From positions 47,999-111,998 of the forward strand of contig NZ_NOIF01000002.1 of assembly GCF_002265265.1 (NCBI RefSeq): DNA of 64,000 nucleotides, given 5' to 3'. Below the pieces are notes generated by a model. That model saw only the letters and a program-made list of their open reading frames with translations. It did not search any database and was not told the origin of the DNA. The position numbers were made by a program, and so were the translations under genes. Numbering within the stretch: the first letter of the stretch is position 1; every line of letters begins with the position of its first letter. Positions 52,241-63,699 of the stretch are shown here, piece after piece. The stretch is from Photobacterium sanguinicancri (lineage in GTDB: Bacteria; Pseudomonadota; Gammaproteobacteria; Enterobacterales; Vibrionaceae).

Positions 52241-52379
52241 GCTCTATCTCCCACCCAATTCACGATCTTCTATGCTTTTCACCTCACCATCAATAAATTA
52301 GTTCGACTATTAGTATTGACCTGTCTATAGCTTTACAGTTTACAGTGCCTTGATTCAAACAATCGTGTGGAGACAAACA

Positions 52380-53552
52380 GTGTATCGAATTTCAGAACTC
52401 GCAGAACAAGTGGGCTTGTCACGCACTGCTCTACTCTATTATGAGAAACAACAACTCATTAAGGGGCATCGCCTCGACAACGGTTATCGCGTGTACAGCG
52501 ATAAAGATTTACAGCGGATCCGCCTTATTCAGCAACTGCAATCTGGTGGGTTAACACTCAAAGAATGTAAAGCGTGCTTAGAAGCAAAAGTGGATCGTCA
52601 GCTGCTTAAAAATCGCTTACAAGAATTGGATAGAGAGATTGCGCGAAAGCAGCAGTCTCGTCAATTACTCGCCGCATTACTGGGTGAAGGTGACCTAAAA
52701 GCATGGCATGAGAACATCGATAAAGTCGCGCCTGATGCACACTTAGACTGGTTAATTAAGCAAGGTTTTACTGAAAAAGAAGCTTTGCGATTGAAATGGT
52801 TATCAAAAGACATGAACGAACACGACACTTACATGGCCGACTTTATGAAGGTCTTTGAAACACTTGAACGCTGGGGGCCAGGCAACGACAGTGAAACGCT
52901 TCAAGCGTTATCTATATTACCTGATCAGCCTAAAAACATTCTTGAAATCGGTTGTGGCAAAGGGCTAGCCACCACCGTATTGGCAAATAATACAGATGCA
53001 TCAATTACTGTTGTTGATAATGAAGATTCTGCGTTAGAGAAGCTTTCAGAGCGTTTCAAGGCAATGGACTTAGTATCTCGACTAACCACAGTTTCAGCCA
53101 GCATGACAGAGCTTCCCTTTGCTCCTGCAAGCTTTGACTTAATTTGGGCTGAGGGGAGCGCGTATATTATGGGTACGACCAATGCTCTTTCTCAATGGAA
53201 ACCACTGCTTATCGATGATGGGTTCATGATGCTCAGTGACTTAGTCTGGTTAACCGATACACCTAATGAAGAAGCGATCAATTTCTGGCAGAAAGAATAC
53301 CCAGATATGCAGCCAATAGCGACACGATTAGCACAAATCAATACCGCAGGTTTTGACGTCATCGAGCACTTCACACTCAGTAAAAAAGCATGGCAAAACT
53401 ACTATGAACCGCTCAAGGCTCGTGTGGAAGCACTTAGAGATGAAATGCCTGATTCTGTCGCGCTTGAAGATATTAGTAAAGAAAATAACATCTACACCAA
53501 TTACCTTGGCCAATTTGGCTACCAGATGTTTATATTAAGAAAGCGACGCTAA
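52380..53552 (+). CDS. MerR-type regulator fused to a class I SAM methyltransferase
   Basis: A 390-residue two-domain protein. Residues 1-70 are a MerR winged HTH (YRISELAEQVGLSRTALLYYEKQQLI, then GYRVYSDKDLQRIRLIQQL), followed by a helical dimerisation stretch (about 75-110). From about 175 there is a Rossmann methyltransferase with motif I ILEIGCGKGLATTVLAN, the acidic strand ITVVDNEDSAL and the later FDLIWAEGSAYIMG. The GTG start at 52380 has GGAG 7 nt upstream; an upstream in-frame start (52350) lacks one. No cysteine cluster of metal-sensing MerR proteins is seen. It may sense or modify a small molecule. Confidence 0.88.
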   Translation: MYRISELAEQVGLSRTALLYYEKQQLIKGHRLDNGYRVYSDKDLQRIRLIQQLQSGGLTLKECKACLEAKVDRQLLKNRLQELDREIARKQQSRQLLAALLGEGDLKAWHENIDKVAPDAHLDWLIKQGFTEKEALRLKWLSKDMNEHDTYMADFMKVFETLERWGPGNDSETLQALSILPDQPKNILEIGCGKGLATTVLANNTDASITVVDNEDSALEKLSERFKAMDLVSRLTTVSASMTELPFAPASFDLIWAEGSAYIMGTTNALSQWKPLLIDDGFMMLSDLVWLTDTPNEEAINFWQKEYPDMQPIATRLAQINTAGFDVIEHFTLSKKAWQNYYEPLKARVEALRDEMPDSVALEDISKENNIYTNYLGQFGYQMFILRKRR

Positions 53553-53773
53553 TTATTTGCCTATTCACATCATTTCAATAGTGTCATGGTGTGAGTTCCC
53601 CCTCTAACAAACTCAAATAATTTCGCTTATATTCTGAATAAAGCAATCAACTCACTGTTTCCCTGCATCGACGTTTTAAGCCTGTTTCAACTTACATTTT
53701 CCGTTATATTTACTGCACAACAGAACAACACCTAGCCGTTTGCGCGACTGGGTATCAAAGTACGAGAAAACAA

Positions 53774-54487
53774 ATGAAGCTAGATGCCATCCTTTGGGAT
53801 TATGACGGAACACTCGTAAACTCAGTACCCAAAAATATAGATATTACTAAACACATTTTATCCATTGTTGCACCCCACCTAACGGGAGACAACCTGCCAG
53901 AATGCCTCCAAAGTGAAGTTGCCTATCATCAAGTAAACCATGCAGCTAAAAACTGGCAAGATCTGTATGTTCGTTATTACGGTATGACTGAATCTGAAAT
54001 GTTAGTGGCAGGTTCGTTATGGTCGGAGCATCAACTGAGCAACACGACGCCAGTCCAACTGTTCTCTGACGTAGACAGTACTATTAAAGATTTAGCCTCG
54101 ATCCCGCATGGTATCTGTTCGCAAAATGCTTCAAACAACATCGTTAATGTATTGAATACAGCGCAAGTCGACTCTTACTTTAAAGCCGTTATTGGCTACG
54201 ATGATGTGTCTAGTACAGGGCAAAAACCATCACCAGAAAGTGGCTTGCTGTGTTTGAACCAGCTATTCGATAACCCTGAAAGCAAAACCATTATGTATAT
54301 TGGCGACCATGAAGCTGATGTGCAGTTTGCCAGAAATATACATACTGCATTGGGCGAAAACGCGCGCGTTATTGCTGTTGCCGTAACCTACAGTGGTGCA
54401 ACACCTGAACGTTGGGCTACTCAACCAGATTTCATTATTCACACGCCAACGGAATTAACCACTCTTTGTGAACAGTATTCATTATAG
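53774..54487 (+). CDS. HAD-superfamily hydrolase
   Basis: A 237-residue phosphatase-like protein. HAD motif I is DYDGTLVNS (about residues 9-17; nucleophile and acid/base Asp), motif II the Ser/Thr in GICSQNAS, motif III the Lys in GQKPSPESGL, and motif IV IGDHEADVQFA. An alpha-helical cap lies between motifs I and II (about 20-90). Similar to phosphoglycolate-phosphatase-type enzymes, but the substrate cannot be assigned. Single gene, convergent with a small ORF. Confidence 0.87.
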   Translation: MKLDAILWDYDGTLVNSVPKNIDITKHILSIVAPHLTGDNLPECLQSEVAYHQVNHAAKNWQDLYVRYYGMTESEMLVAGSLWSEHQLSNTTPVQLFSDVDSTIKDLASIPHGICSQNASNNIVNVLNTAQVDSYFKAVIGYDDVSSTGQKPSPESGLLCLNQLFDNPESKTIMYIGDHEADVQFARNIHTALGENARVIAVAVTYSGATPERWATQPDFIIHTPTELTTLCEQYSL

Positions 54488-54585
54488 CTACCACTATTTA
54501 CAATCTCCTCTGAATATACAAGAGCGAAGCGGCCAATTTTAGTTGACCACTACAGTGGCTGCTGAATATGAACGAATACTGATTA

Positions 54586-54613
54586 AAGCCCCCTGTTTAT
54601 CATAAGCGGGGGG
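54586..54613 (-). terminator. Rho-independent terminator after the 57-aa gene
   Basis: On the minus strand CCCCCCGCTTATGATAAACAGGGGG: a 5-6 bp G/C stem with a 13-nt loop, followed by CTTTAAT. Moderate strength. Confidence 0.6.
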
Positions 54614-54624
54614 ATATTGAGGTA

Positions 54625-54798
54625 TTATTTTTGCTGTAAACTTCGCGCTAAATCTTTCCGATAATCGTCATAAGAAGCGTAGCCATATAGTCGCCACATA
54701 TCTGTGCTTTTTAACCCATACCGATAAACACACTCTGCAAGCCATTGTTGACGATTAATAGCGATAAGCTGTTCTATTTTTTGTTTAAGTGATGTCAT
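54625..54798 (-). CDS. 57-aa basic protein of unknown function
   Basis: A small soluble protein (MTSLKQKIEQLIAINRQQWL ... ARSLQQK) rich in Lys, Arg, Tyr and Trp, with predicted helices; MWRLYGYASYDDYRKDLA is distinctive. The frame extends to 54900, but I chose the ATG at 54798 because GGAG lies 8 nt upstream. No family recognised. It converges with the HAD gene and has a terminator behind it. Confidence 0.65.
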   Translation of the reverse strand: MTSLKQKIEQLIAINRQQWLAECVYRYGLKSTDMWRLYGYASYDDYRKDLARSLQQK

Positions 54799-54969
54799 CT
54801 TAGTTCTCCAATGTGGTGGACATTGAAAGTATATGGACCTCAACTCACAGCAAGAGTATTCAACGAGCAAATAGCAGTACTTTTCGCGCAACAAGAACAT
54901 CCAAACTTTATTTTAGGTATAATTTCAATACTAAAAAATCACCAAGCAAACATGAGTGATACGAAGTAA

Positions 54970-55025
54970 TGAAGACTAAGCCGTGAGAACTAAGCAGTGA
55001 AGACTAAGTAGTGAGAACTAAGCGA
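54970..55025 (+). repeat. Tandem repeat, 28 bp x2 (14 bp x4), ending in the AraC start codon
   Basis: TGAAGACTAAGCCG, TGAGAACTAAGCAG, TGAAGACTAAGTAG, TGAGAACTAAGCGA, then TGAAGG. The two 28-bp units differ at four positions. The last copy runs into the ATG of the AraC-family gene and replaces a normal ribosome-binding site (only TAAG is nearby). Confidence 0.9.
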
Positions 55026-55882
55026 TGAAGGGATACCTTGAAAAAGTGCCGCAACGAATTTGTGCCTCTTGGCGATACCGAAAGATCGTTGAAGGCACTA
55101 AAAGCTATGGTTGGCACCGACACAAAGAGTACGAACTCGCCATTCATCGTCATTTTTCAGGTAGCTGCTTTGTCGGCCACCACCAAAATGAGATTAACCA
55201 TAATCACATGGTATTTATCGGCCCAGATCTCCCTCATGCGATTTATTCCAACGCCGATGGGGAGCATACTCAGTGTGAGACGCATGTTATTTGGTTTCGT
55301 AAAGAATGGGTTCATCAACTCATCGCTTGTTGCCACGAGCTAGAACCATTAAAACGGTTACTCTCAAATGCTAGCCACGGCATACAGTTTTCGACAGATA
55401 CAACAGAGCGCGCAACACAATTGTTAGAAGGTGTAATTGAACTGCCACCTCACCAACAACTCACCACACTATTTTCATTGTTCTCACTGCTGCTTGAAGA
55501 TAAACAAGCGCAGCAGCTCATTAATGTTGTGGCACCCGTTGATGAAGACGAAAGAATAAGTGAGCGTATTGGTAGAGCCGAGGCATTTTTGATGCAAAAC
55601 TTTGCAAATGATATTGCCGTTAACGATCTGGCTGAACATTTATATATCAGTGAGAGTAGCGTTCGAAGGTTGTATCAAAAGCACTACAAGGAAAGCTTCA
55701 GCCAACACTTAAAGAAGATCAGGCTAAATGTCGCCTGCGATCTACTGATGAATACCAGTTTACCGATAAATATCATTATCCAAAAAGTAGGCTACGATAA
55801 CCAAGCAAATTTTAACCGTCAGTTCAAAGCATACAAGCATGTTACGCCGACGGCTTATCGGGCGGCGATGAAAAGAAGTTAA
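55025..55882 (+). CDS. AraC-family transcriptional regulator
   Basis: A 285-residue protein with an N-terminal cupin-like sensing domain (YGWHRHKEYELAIHRH, then NHNHMVFIGPDLPHAIYSN, His-rich as in cupins) and a C-terminal AraC DNA-binding domain with two HTH motifs (NDLAEHLYISESSVRRLYQKHYKESFSQHL and IIQKVGYDNQANFNRQFKAYKHVTPTAYR). The overall layout resembles regulators of carbohydrate or amine catabolism. No adjacent catabolic genes point to a target. The start is taken from the annotated repeat edge; no good Shine-Dalgarno is visible. Confidence 0.85.
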   Translation: MKGYLEKVPQRICASWRYRKIVEGTKSYGWHRHKEYELAIHRHFSGSCFVGHHQNEINHNHMVFIGPDLPHAIYSNADGEHTQCETHVIWFRKEWVHQLIACCHELEPLKRLLSNASHGIQFSTDTTERATQLLEGVIELPPHQQLTTLFSLFSLLLEDKQAQQLINVVAPVDEDERISERIGRAEAFLMQNFANDIAVNDLAEHLYISESSVRRLYQKHYKESFSQHLKKIRLNVACDLLMNTSLPINIIIQKVGYDNQANFNRQFKAYKHVTPTAYRAAMKRS

Positions 55883-55911
55883 TAAACTAACGTGATTCAA
55901 TCCGAAGTTGA

Positions 55912-56298
55912 TTACCGTGAACATGTCCCACTATCACAACGCGATTTACCGGTTAACCAGTATGAAAATCGGTATCTGTTTCTAGCAAAGTACAGGTAAA
56001 AACGATCGGCTAGTGGCTTAATGAGAGGCCAACGTAACGGTGCGTATAACCAGCCTCGCCCGACGAGTTGCCATGCACGGTATGTGACATCTAACCCCAG
56101 TAATAACCGCCCTTTATCATCTAACGCGTGTAGCACTGTATTGGCTGCATTCGCATCTATTTGTGGGTAAGCACTGAAGGCGTCACTGTAGATATCCACG
56201 GTCTGAATGAAATGCTGTTTGTCTCTTGCAGCTAAAGCCGCCATTTCTTTTGAACAAAGCGGGCATGTGCCATCATAAAATACCGTTAGTTTGGTCAT
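55912..56298 (-). CDS. DCC-family (DUF393) thiol-disulfide oxidoreductase-like protein
   Basis: A 128-residue protein with the DUF393 hallmark FYDGTCPLCSKEM (CxxC within the DxxCxxC context), followed by IQTVDIYSD and the HALDDKGRLLLGLDVTYRAW segment typical of the family. A C-terminal CDSGTC adds another cysteine pair. It is predicted to adopt a thioredoxin-like fold, but no activity can be claimed. It lies just downstream of the atp operon terminator, on the same strand. Confidence 0.87.
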   Translation of the reverse strand: MTKLTVFYDGTCPLCSKEMAALAARDKQHFIQTVDIYSDAFSAYPQIDANAANTVLHALDDKGRLLLGLDVTYRAWQLVGRGWLYAPLRWPLIKPLADRFYLYFARNRYRFSYWLTGKSRCDSGTCSR

Positions 56299-56382
56299 TA
56301 CAAATTTCGTCGCTATGGGTAACCTATACCCTAGTGTACGCAGTTAAACACCTTTAGATCATCAGCTCGATTAATTCCACGC

Positions 56383-56417
56383 AAAAAAAAGGCCCCGAAC
56401 TCATCACTGAACGGGGC
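56383..56417 (-). terminator. Rho-independent terminator of the atp operon
   Basis: On the minus strand GCCCCG-TTCAGTGATGAGTT-CGGGGC followed by CTTTTTTTT, about 95 bp past the atpC stop. Confidence 0.88.
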
Positions 56418-56513
56418 AAGACAACTCTGGAAATGAAATTTAATTAGCTTTTCTGAAACCGTATTTCAATCTGGACAGCGGTCGGTAATCCGTGTCCAGA
56501 CTGCAATATCGGT

Positions 56514-56957
56514 CTATCGGCGCCTCTGTTTCTGGCTTAATTCAACAGCACGAAGTTGCGCCATTGCTTTTGCCAAATCCATTTGCGCCTGTGCGAAGTT
56601 CACATCGTTAGCATGCTTAACAATGTTCTCTTCTGCTGCACGGCGTGCCTCGTCCGCGCGGGCTTTGTTGATATCCTTCCCGTGCATAGCTGTATCAGCC
56701 AACACGGTTACTACTGAAGGTTGTACTTCAACAATCCCACCCGAGATATAAAGGATTTCTTCAGGATCCTTTAGACCGGTAACGAAACTCGCCACACCTG
56801 GTTTGATCCCACTCAGCAAAGGAGAGTGGCCCGGGCGAATACCTAACTCACCATCGAACCCTGCAATCGCCAGCGCATGGGCTGGACCAGAAAACAGTGG
56901 GCCTTCGGCACTCACAATGTTGAGCTGGAACGTATTGTTAGTAACGCCAATTGCCAT
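56514..56957 (-). CDS. atpC: ATP synthase F1 epsilon subunit
   Basis: Central-stalk regulatory subunit. The 147-residue protein has the N-terminal beta-sandwich (FQLNIVSAEGPLFSGPAHALAIAGFDGELGIRPGHSPLL) and the C-terminal helical hairpin (DINKARADEARRAAEENIVKH). The frame extends to 56990 into atpD; I chose the ATG at 56957 (MAIGVTNNTF) because AGGA lies 6 nt upstream. Last gene of the operon. Confidence 0.95.
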   Translation of the reverse strand: MAIGVTNNTFQLNIVSAEGPLFSGPAHALAIAGFDGELGIRPGHSPLLSGIKPGVASFVTGLKDPEEILYISGGIVEVQPSVVTVLADTAMHGKDINKARADEARRAAEENIVKHANDVNFAQAQMDLAKAMAQLRAVELSQKQRRR

Positions 56958-56967
56958 AACTTCCTCT

Positions 56968-58356
<1,389 letters not shown>

Positions 58357-58376
58357 TTATCCTCGGAAATTCATTT

Positions 58377-58428
58377 ATACCAATCGGAGTAAGTAAGTGT
58401 TCAGACTCTTACTTAGTTAGCTTGGTAT
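58377..58428. repeat. MITE-like element between atpG and atpD
   Basis: ATACCAATCGGAGTAAGTAAGTG ... CTTACTTAGTTAGCTTGGTAT: a 52-bp palindromic element with 7-bp perfect ends and an inner AAGTAAG/CTTACTT pairing, so the transcript would form a long hairpin. Its right end abuts and shares bases with the atpG stop codon TAA. The same family as 51364-51430. Confidence 0.78.
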
Positions 58429-59303
58429 TACACGGCCTGGGCACCAGACACTATCTCACTCAACTCTTGAGTGATCGCTGCCTGTCGAGCTTTGTTGTAT
58501 ACCAACTGAAGATCATTAATCAGGGCGCCTGCGTTATCGGTGGCCGCTTTCATTGCTACCATTCGGGCTGCTTGCTCACACGCACAACTTTCTACTGTTC
58601 CCTGATAGACCTGCGATTCGATATAACGCAGCATTAGTTCATCCAGTAACGCCTTGGGATCTTGTTCATAGATATAGTCCCAACGACCTGCCGACTTTTT
58701 ACTATCCGCATTATCGGCTTGTGCCAACTCAGGCCGAGGCAGTAACTGTACAACCTGCGGCTTTTGCACCATGGTGTTGACGAATTCGTTGTACACTAGG
58801 TGTAAGCGATCAATTCTGCCTTCGTCGTAATGTTCCAGCATGGCTTTTACTGGACCAAGTACATCTTCCAACTTAGGCTTGTCACCCAGACCCGAGGTCT
58901 GAGCAACAACATTGCCGATGCGGTGGAAGAAAGAGATGGCTTTCGAGCCAATCAGAGAAGTATCAACTTCTACCCCTTTTTCTCGCCACTGCTGCATCTC
59001 GACCAGTACTTTCTTAAACAGGTTGTTATTCAAACCACCACACAATCCTCGATCAGAAGAAATAATGATGTATGCGACCCGCTTAATCTCGCGTTCTTCA
59101 AGATATGGATGCTTGTACTCCAGCGAGCCTGAAACAACGTGGCTGATCACCTTACGCATGTTGTCTGCATAAGGGCGCGTCAACACCATGTTGTCTTGCA
59201 CCTTACGCATTTTGCTCGCGGCAACCATTTCCATCGCACTGGTGATCTTTTGGGTGTTTTGAACACTACCGATCTTGGTGCGAATTTCTTTTGCGTTTGC
59301 CAT
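58428..59303 (-). CDS. atpG: ATP synthase F1 gamma subunit
   Basis: Rotor shaft of F1. The 291-residue protein has the N-terminal coiled coil ([31 protein letters not shown]), the central [17 protein letters not shown] and the C-terminal helix ([32 protein letters not shown]). The stop codon lies at the edge of a palindromic repeat, which adds about 75 bp between it and atpD. Confidence 0.96.
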   Translation of the reverse strand: MANAKEIRTKIGSVQNTQKITSAMEMVAASKMRKVQDNMVLTRPYADNMRKVISHVVSGSLEYKHPYLEEREIKRVAYIIISSDRGLCGGLNNNLFKKVLVEMQQWREKGVEVDTSLIGSKAISFFHRIGNVVAQTSGLGDKPKLEDVLGPVKAMLEHYDEGRIDRLHLVYNEFVNTMVQKPQVVQLLPRPELAQADNADSKKSAGRWDYIYEQDPKALLDELMLRYIESQVYQGTVESCACEQAARMVAMKAATDNAGALINDLQLVYNKARQAAITQELSEIVSGAQAV

Positions 59304-59356
59304 TTTTCGCTCCTGTCTACCTTGTTGCTACACCGCTGAGCGGCTTACCCTGACGA

Positions 59357-60898
59357 TCAAAACGACTGGGTATCCATGAAGGTCTTCAACAGGTTGTGCA
59401 GACTGGCTTCAATCTCATCGTTATAGTTACCCGATGCATTGATTGAAGTGAGTAACTCAGCTTGAGTGCTCTTAGCAAAAGCCATTAACTCTTCTTCAAA
59501 CTCACCAACCTTCGCCAATGAAATACCATTGAGATAGCCTTTTTCGGCAGCAAAGATGGCTAGTGCCTGCTCAGCAACTGACATTGGTGAATACTGCTTC
59601 TGCTTCATCAGTTCTGTCACTTTCTCACCGTGATCCAGCTGCTTGCGGGTTGCATCATCCAAATCAGATGAGAACTGAGCAAAGGCTGCCAATTCGCGGT
59701 ATTGCGCTAGCGCGGTACGGATACCACCAGACAATTTCTTGATGATCTTGGTTTGAGCAGCACCACCTACGCGAGATACCGAGATACCTGGGTCAACCGC
59801 TGGGCGTAAGCCTGCATTGAACAAGTGCGTCTGTAGGAAGATCTGACCATCAGTGATGGAGATAACGTTAGTTGGAACGAATGCAGATACGTCACCAGCT
59901 TGCGTTTCGATGATTGGCAACGCGGTTAATGACCCCGTCTGTCCAGTGACTTCACCATTAGTGAAATGAGTAACATAGTCTGCGTTAACGCGAGCGGCAC
60001 GTTCTAGCAAACGAGAGTGAAGATAGAACACATCACCAGGGAAGGCTTCACGGCCAGGTGGACGCTTAAGCAATAGTGAAATTTGACGGTAAGCAACAGC
60101 CTGTTTAGACAAGTCATCGTAAACAATAAGTGCATCTTCACCGCGGTCACGGAAGTACTCACCCATAGTACAACCTGCATACGGCGCCAGGTATTGCAGT
60201 GCTGCCGCTTCTGATGCAGATGCCACTACAACAATGGTATTTTGTAATGCATCGTTTTCTTCAAGCTTGCGTACTACGTTAGCAATGGTTGATGCCTTCT
60301 GACCAATAGCAACATAAACCGAGTAGATACCAGAATCTTTCTGGTTGATGATGGCATCAATCGCCATCGCTGTTTTACCTGTTTGGCGGTCACCGATGAT
60401 CAATTCACGCTGACCACGGCCAATAGGCACCATGGAGTCAACCGCTTTGTAGCCCGTTTGAATAGGTTGATCAACCGACTTACGATCGATTACACCAGGA
60501 GCAATAATTTCTACCGGAGCAAAACCGTCGCTTTCAATCGCGCCTTTGCCATCGATGGGTTGACCTAGCGTATTCACAACTCGGCCAAGTAACCCCTTGC
60601 CGACGGGTACTTCAAGAATACGGCCTGTACCTTTTACTGTCATGCCTTCTGCAAGATCAGCATAAGGGCCCATAACAACAGCACCGACAGAATGGCGCTC
60701 AAGGTTTAATGCAAGTGCATAACGGCCACCCGGTAATTCGATCATCTCACCTTGCATTACATCCGCAAGGCCATTAATAGTGATGATACCGTCGCTGACA
60801 GAGATAATTGTGCCTTCGTTACGTGCCTGACTGGCTACGTTAAAGGTGGCGATCCGTTGTCTTATTAGATCGCTGATTTCATTTGAATTTAATTGCAT
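59357..60898 (-). CDS. atpA: ATP synthase F1 alpha subunit
   Basis: Non-catalytic nucleotide-binding subunit. The 513-residue protein has the P-loop [15 protein letters not shown] (about residues 167-181), the VGGAAQTK and GVSVSRVGG-type Arg region ([23 protein letters not shown]), the conserved [16 protein letters not shown], and the C-terminal helical bundle. Full length. It starts 13 bp after atpH. Confidence 0.97.
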   Translation of the reverse strand: MQLNSNEISDLIRQRIATFNVASQARNEGTIISVSDGIITINGLADVMQGEMIELPGGRYALALNLERHSVGAVVMGPYADLAEGMTVKGTGRILEVPVGKGLLGRVVNTLGQPIDGKGAIESDGFAPVEIIAPGVIDRKSVDQPIQTGYKAVDSMVPIGRGQRELIIGDRQTGKTAMAIDAIINQKDSGIYSVYVAIGQKASTIANVVRKLEENDALQNTIVVVASASEAAALQYLAPYAGCTMGEYFRDRGEDALIVYDDLSKQAVAYRQISLLLKRPPGREAFPGDVFYLHSRLLERAARVNADYVTHFTNGEVTGQTGSLTALPIIETQAGDVSAFVPTNVISITDGQIFLQTHLFNAGLRPAVDPGISVSRVGGAAQTKIIKKLSGGIRTALAQYRELAAFAQFSSDLDDATRKQLDHGEKVTELMKQKQYSPMSVAEQALAIFAAEKGYLNGISLAKVGEFEEELMAFAKSTQAELLTSINASGNYNDEIEASLHNLLKTFMDTQSF

Positions 60899-60911
60899 AT
60901 CTAGTACCTAA

Positions 60912-61460
60912 TTACACCTCTAGGCGGATCGCAAGTCGATCAATAGCGCTTTTCAGCGAGCCATCAATCACCAGTTCACCAGCAGTGATCTTAATTCCCC
61001 CAACCAGCGATTTATCAACCTGGCAAGTCAGAGAAACAGTGCGGTTCAACTTCCGCTCCAGAGCTTGGCTCAAGCTCTTTGCTTGCTGCTCATCCAATGG
61101 TTCAGCCGTAACAACACAAGCCTCGACAGTGCGTTCAAAATCAGACTTGAACGTCTGGTAAAGCTCAGTAACCTGAGGCAATACCGCTAACCTGCCGTTC
61201 TCTGCCATTAGCTTGACCAAATTCTGCCCGTGCTCGTCAATGAGACCATCGCAGATAGCCAGAAAAGACTGGTTAAATGCATCGTGAGCATCTGGGCCAA
61301 GCATATCGAGTGCTTCAATCTGGCTGGCAACAATTGGCGCTTCGGCGACTTCTTTCATCACCACCAGCATGTTTTCCCAAGCTTCTAGTTGATCCGCATC
61401 GCGAGCATAATCAAACGCTGCTTTTGCGTAGGGGTAAGCAATGGTTTGTGAATCAGACAT
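60912..61460 (-). CDS. atpH: ATP synthase F1 delta subunit
   Basis: Peripheral-stalk subunit joining the b dimer to alpha3beta3. The 182-residue protein has IAYPYAKAAFDYARD at the N-terminal bundle and the C-terminal V-type pattern (LNRTVSLTCQVDKSLVGGIKITAGELVIDGSLKSAIDRL). Between atpF and atpA. Confidence 0.95.
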   Translation of the reverse strand: MSDSQTIAYPYAKAAFDYARDADQLEAWENMLVVMKEVAEAPIVASQIEALDMLGPDAHDAFNQSFLAICDGLIDEHGQNLVKLMAENGRLAVLPQVTELYQTFKSDFERTVEACVVTAEPLDEQQAKSLSQALERKLNRTVSLTCQVDKSLVGGIKITAGELVIDGSLKSAIDRLAIRLEV

Positions 61461-61473
61461 TCTTAGCCCCTTA

Positions 61474-61944
61474 TTACAGATCGGTAATGATCTTATTGAC
61501 CAATGCTCGGTTAGTGTCTGTGTCTAGCTGACGGTTAATCAGCTTCTCTGCACTTTCAATCACCAAGGCTGTCATTTCGTGGCGAAGTTCTTCGCGAATA
61601 CGATTACGCTCACTTTCCAGCTCAGTTTGCCCAGCGGCAATAATGCGTGCTTTTTCTTGCTCCGCTTCGAGCTTGGCATCTTCGATGATCTGCGTACGAC
61701 GTTTATTACCTTGTTCAACTAAACTACTGACTTGCTGTTTAGCATCATCAAGTAATTTGGCGCCATTGGCTTTTGCCATTTGTAGCTCTTTCGCCGCATA
61801 CTCGGTATGAGACAGCCCTTCGGCGATAACTCGCTGGCGCTCATCAAGTAATGCAGTCAAAGGAGGCCAAACATATTTCATACAAAGCCAGACAAAAATC
61901 ACGAATGACAGTGCCTGTCCTAGCATGGTGGCATTTAAGTTCAT
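61474..61944 (-). CDS. atpF: ATP synthase Fo b subunit
   Basis: Peripheral stalk. The 156-residue protein has one N-terminal membrane helix (MNLNATMLGQALSFVIFVWLCMKYVWPPL) followed by a long, highly charged coiled coil (ERQRVIAEGL ... ALVNKI). The open frame extends to 62028 (MVCTSS...), but the start at 61944 matches the family, and GAGGAT precedes it by a few nt. Confidence 0.95.
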   Translation of the reverse strand: MNLNATMLGQALSFVIFVWLCMKYVWPPLTALLDERQRVIAEGLSHTEYAAKELQMAKANGAKLLDDAKQQVSSLVEQGNKRRTQIIEDAKLEAEQEKARIIAAGQTELESERNRIREELRHEMTALVIESAEKLINRQLDTDTNRALVNKIITDL

Positions 61945-61996
61945 TCCATCCTCACTTTTGGTAACCCAATGTTGTTTAAAAGAGTGGTTGAATGAC

Positions 61997-62233
61997 TTAT
62001 GCCACAGCAAAGATGATGTACAGACCAATACCTACACCGATCATTGGTACCGCATCCACCAGACCCATCATGATGAAGAACTGAGTACGTAGCATTGGGG
62101 TCAAATCAGGTTGACGTGCCACACCTTCAAGATATTTACCGGCCAAGTTACCGATACCGCTTGCTGCACCCGCAGCACCTAAACCAATAAGCAGTGCACC
62201 CGCAACGTAAAGAACCGCACTAACAATATCCAT
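61997..62233 (-). CDS. atpE: ATP synthase Fo c subunit
   Basis: Ring-forming proteolipid. The 78-residue protein is two helices joined by the polar loop [13 protein letters not shown]. The ion-binding carboxylate is Asp in [16 protein letters not shown], as in E. coli c (GLVDAIPMI), and the Na+-ring Glu/Ser/Thr signature (ES, T, Y) is absent, so proton coupling is likely. An atp-locus neighbour of atpB and atpF. Confidence 0.96.
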   Translation of the reverse strand: MDIVSAVLYVAGALLIGLGAAGAASGIGNLAGKYLEGVARQPDLTPMLRTQFFIMMGLVDAVPMIGVGIGLYIIFAVA

Positions 62234-62282
62234 GAATAACTCCGAATCTAATTGTGAAAAAATGAAACTAAAGAAAATAAAA

Positions 62283-63453
<1,171 letters not shown>

Positions 63454-63699
63454 AGATATATCCTCTTACGTTAATTAATATTTAGCTAACCACCTCCCAA
63501 ATATCATCAGATACAAAATAACTGACGCAATAATAAATAAAACCCAAAGTGTTTTTTTAAACTAACAAGGTAGACTAACTTCCGTTAGCTTAAATCTACT
63601 ATATTAACTTCAACGCCAATGTGGCTTGTCTCTCTTCGCTAGTAACAGATCCGTTTCCGACTTCACCATCATTCCTAACGTAGTTGTAGGGTTTCTACT

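Noticed and set aside
61997..62233. Sodium-coupled ATP synthase
   Set aside because: The c subunit has the Asp-type site GLVDAVPMI and lacks the ES/T/Y sodium-ligand pattern, so proton coupling is more likely.
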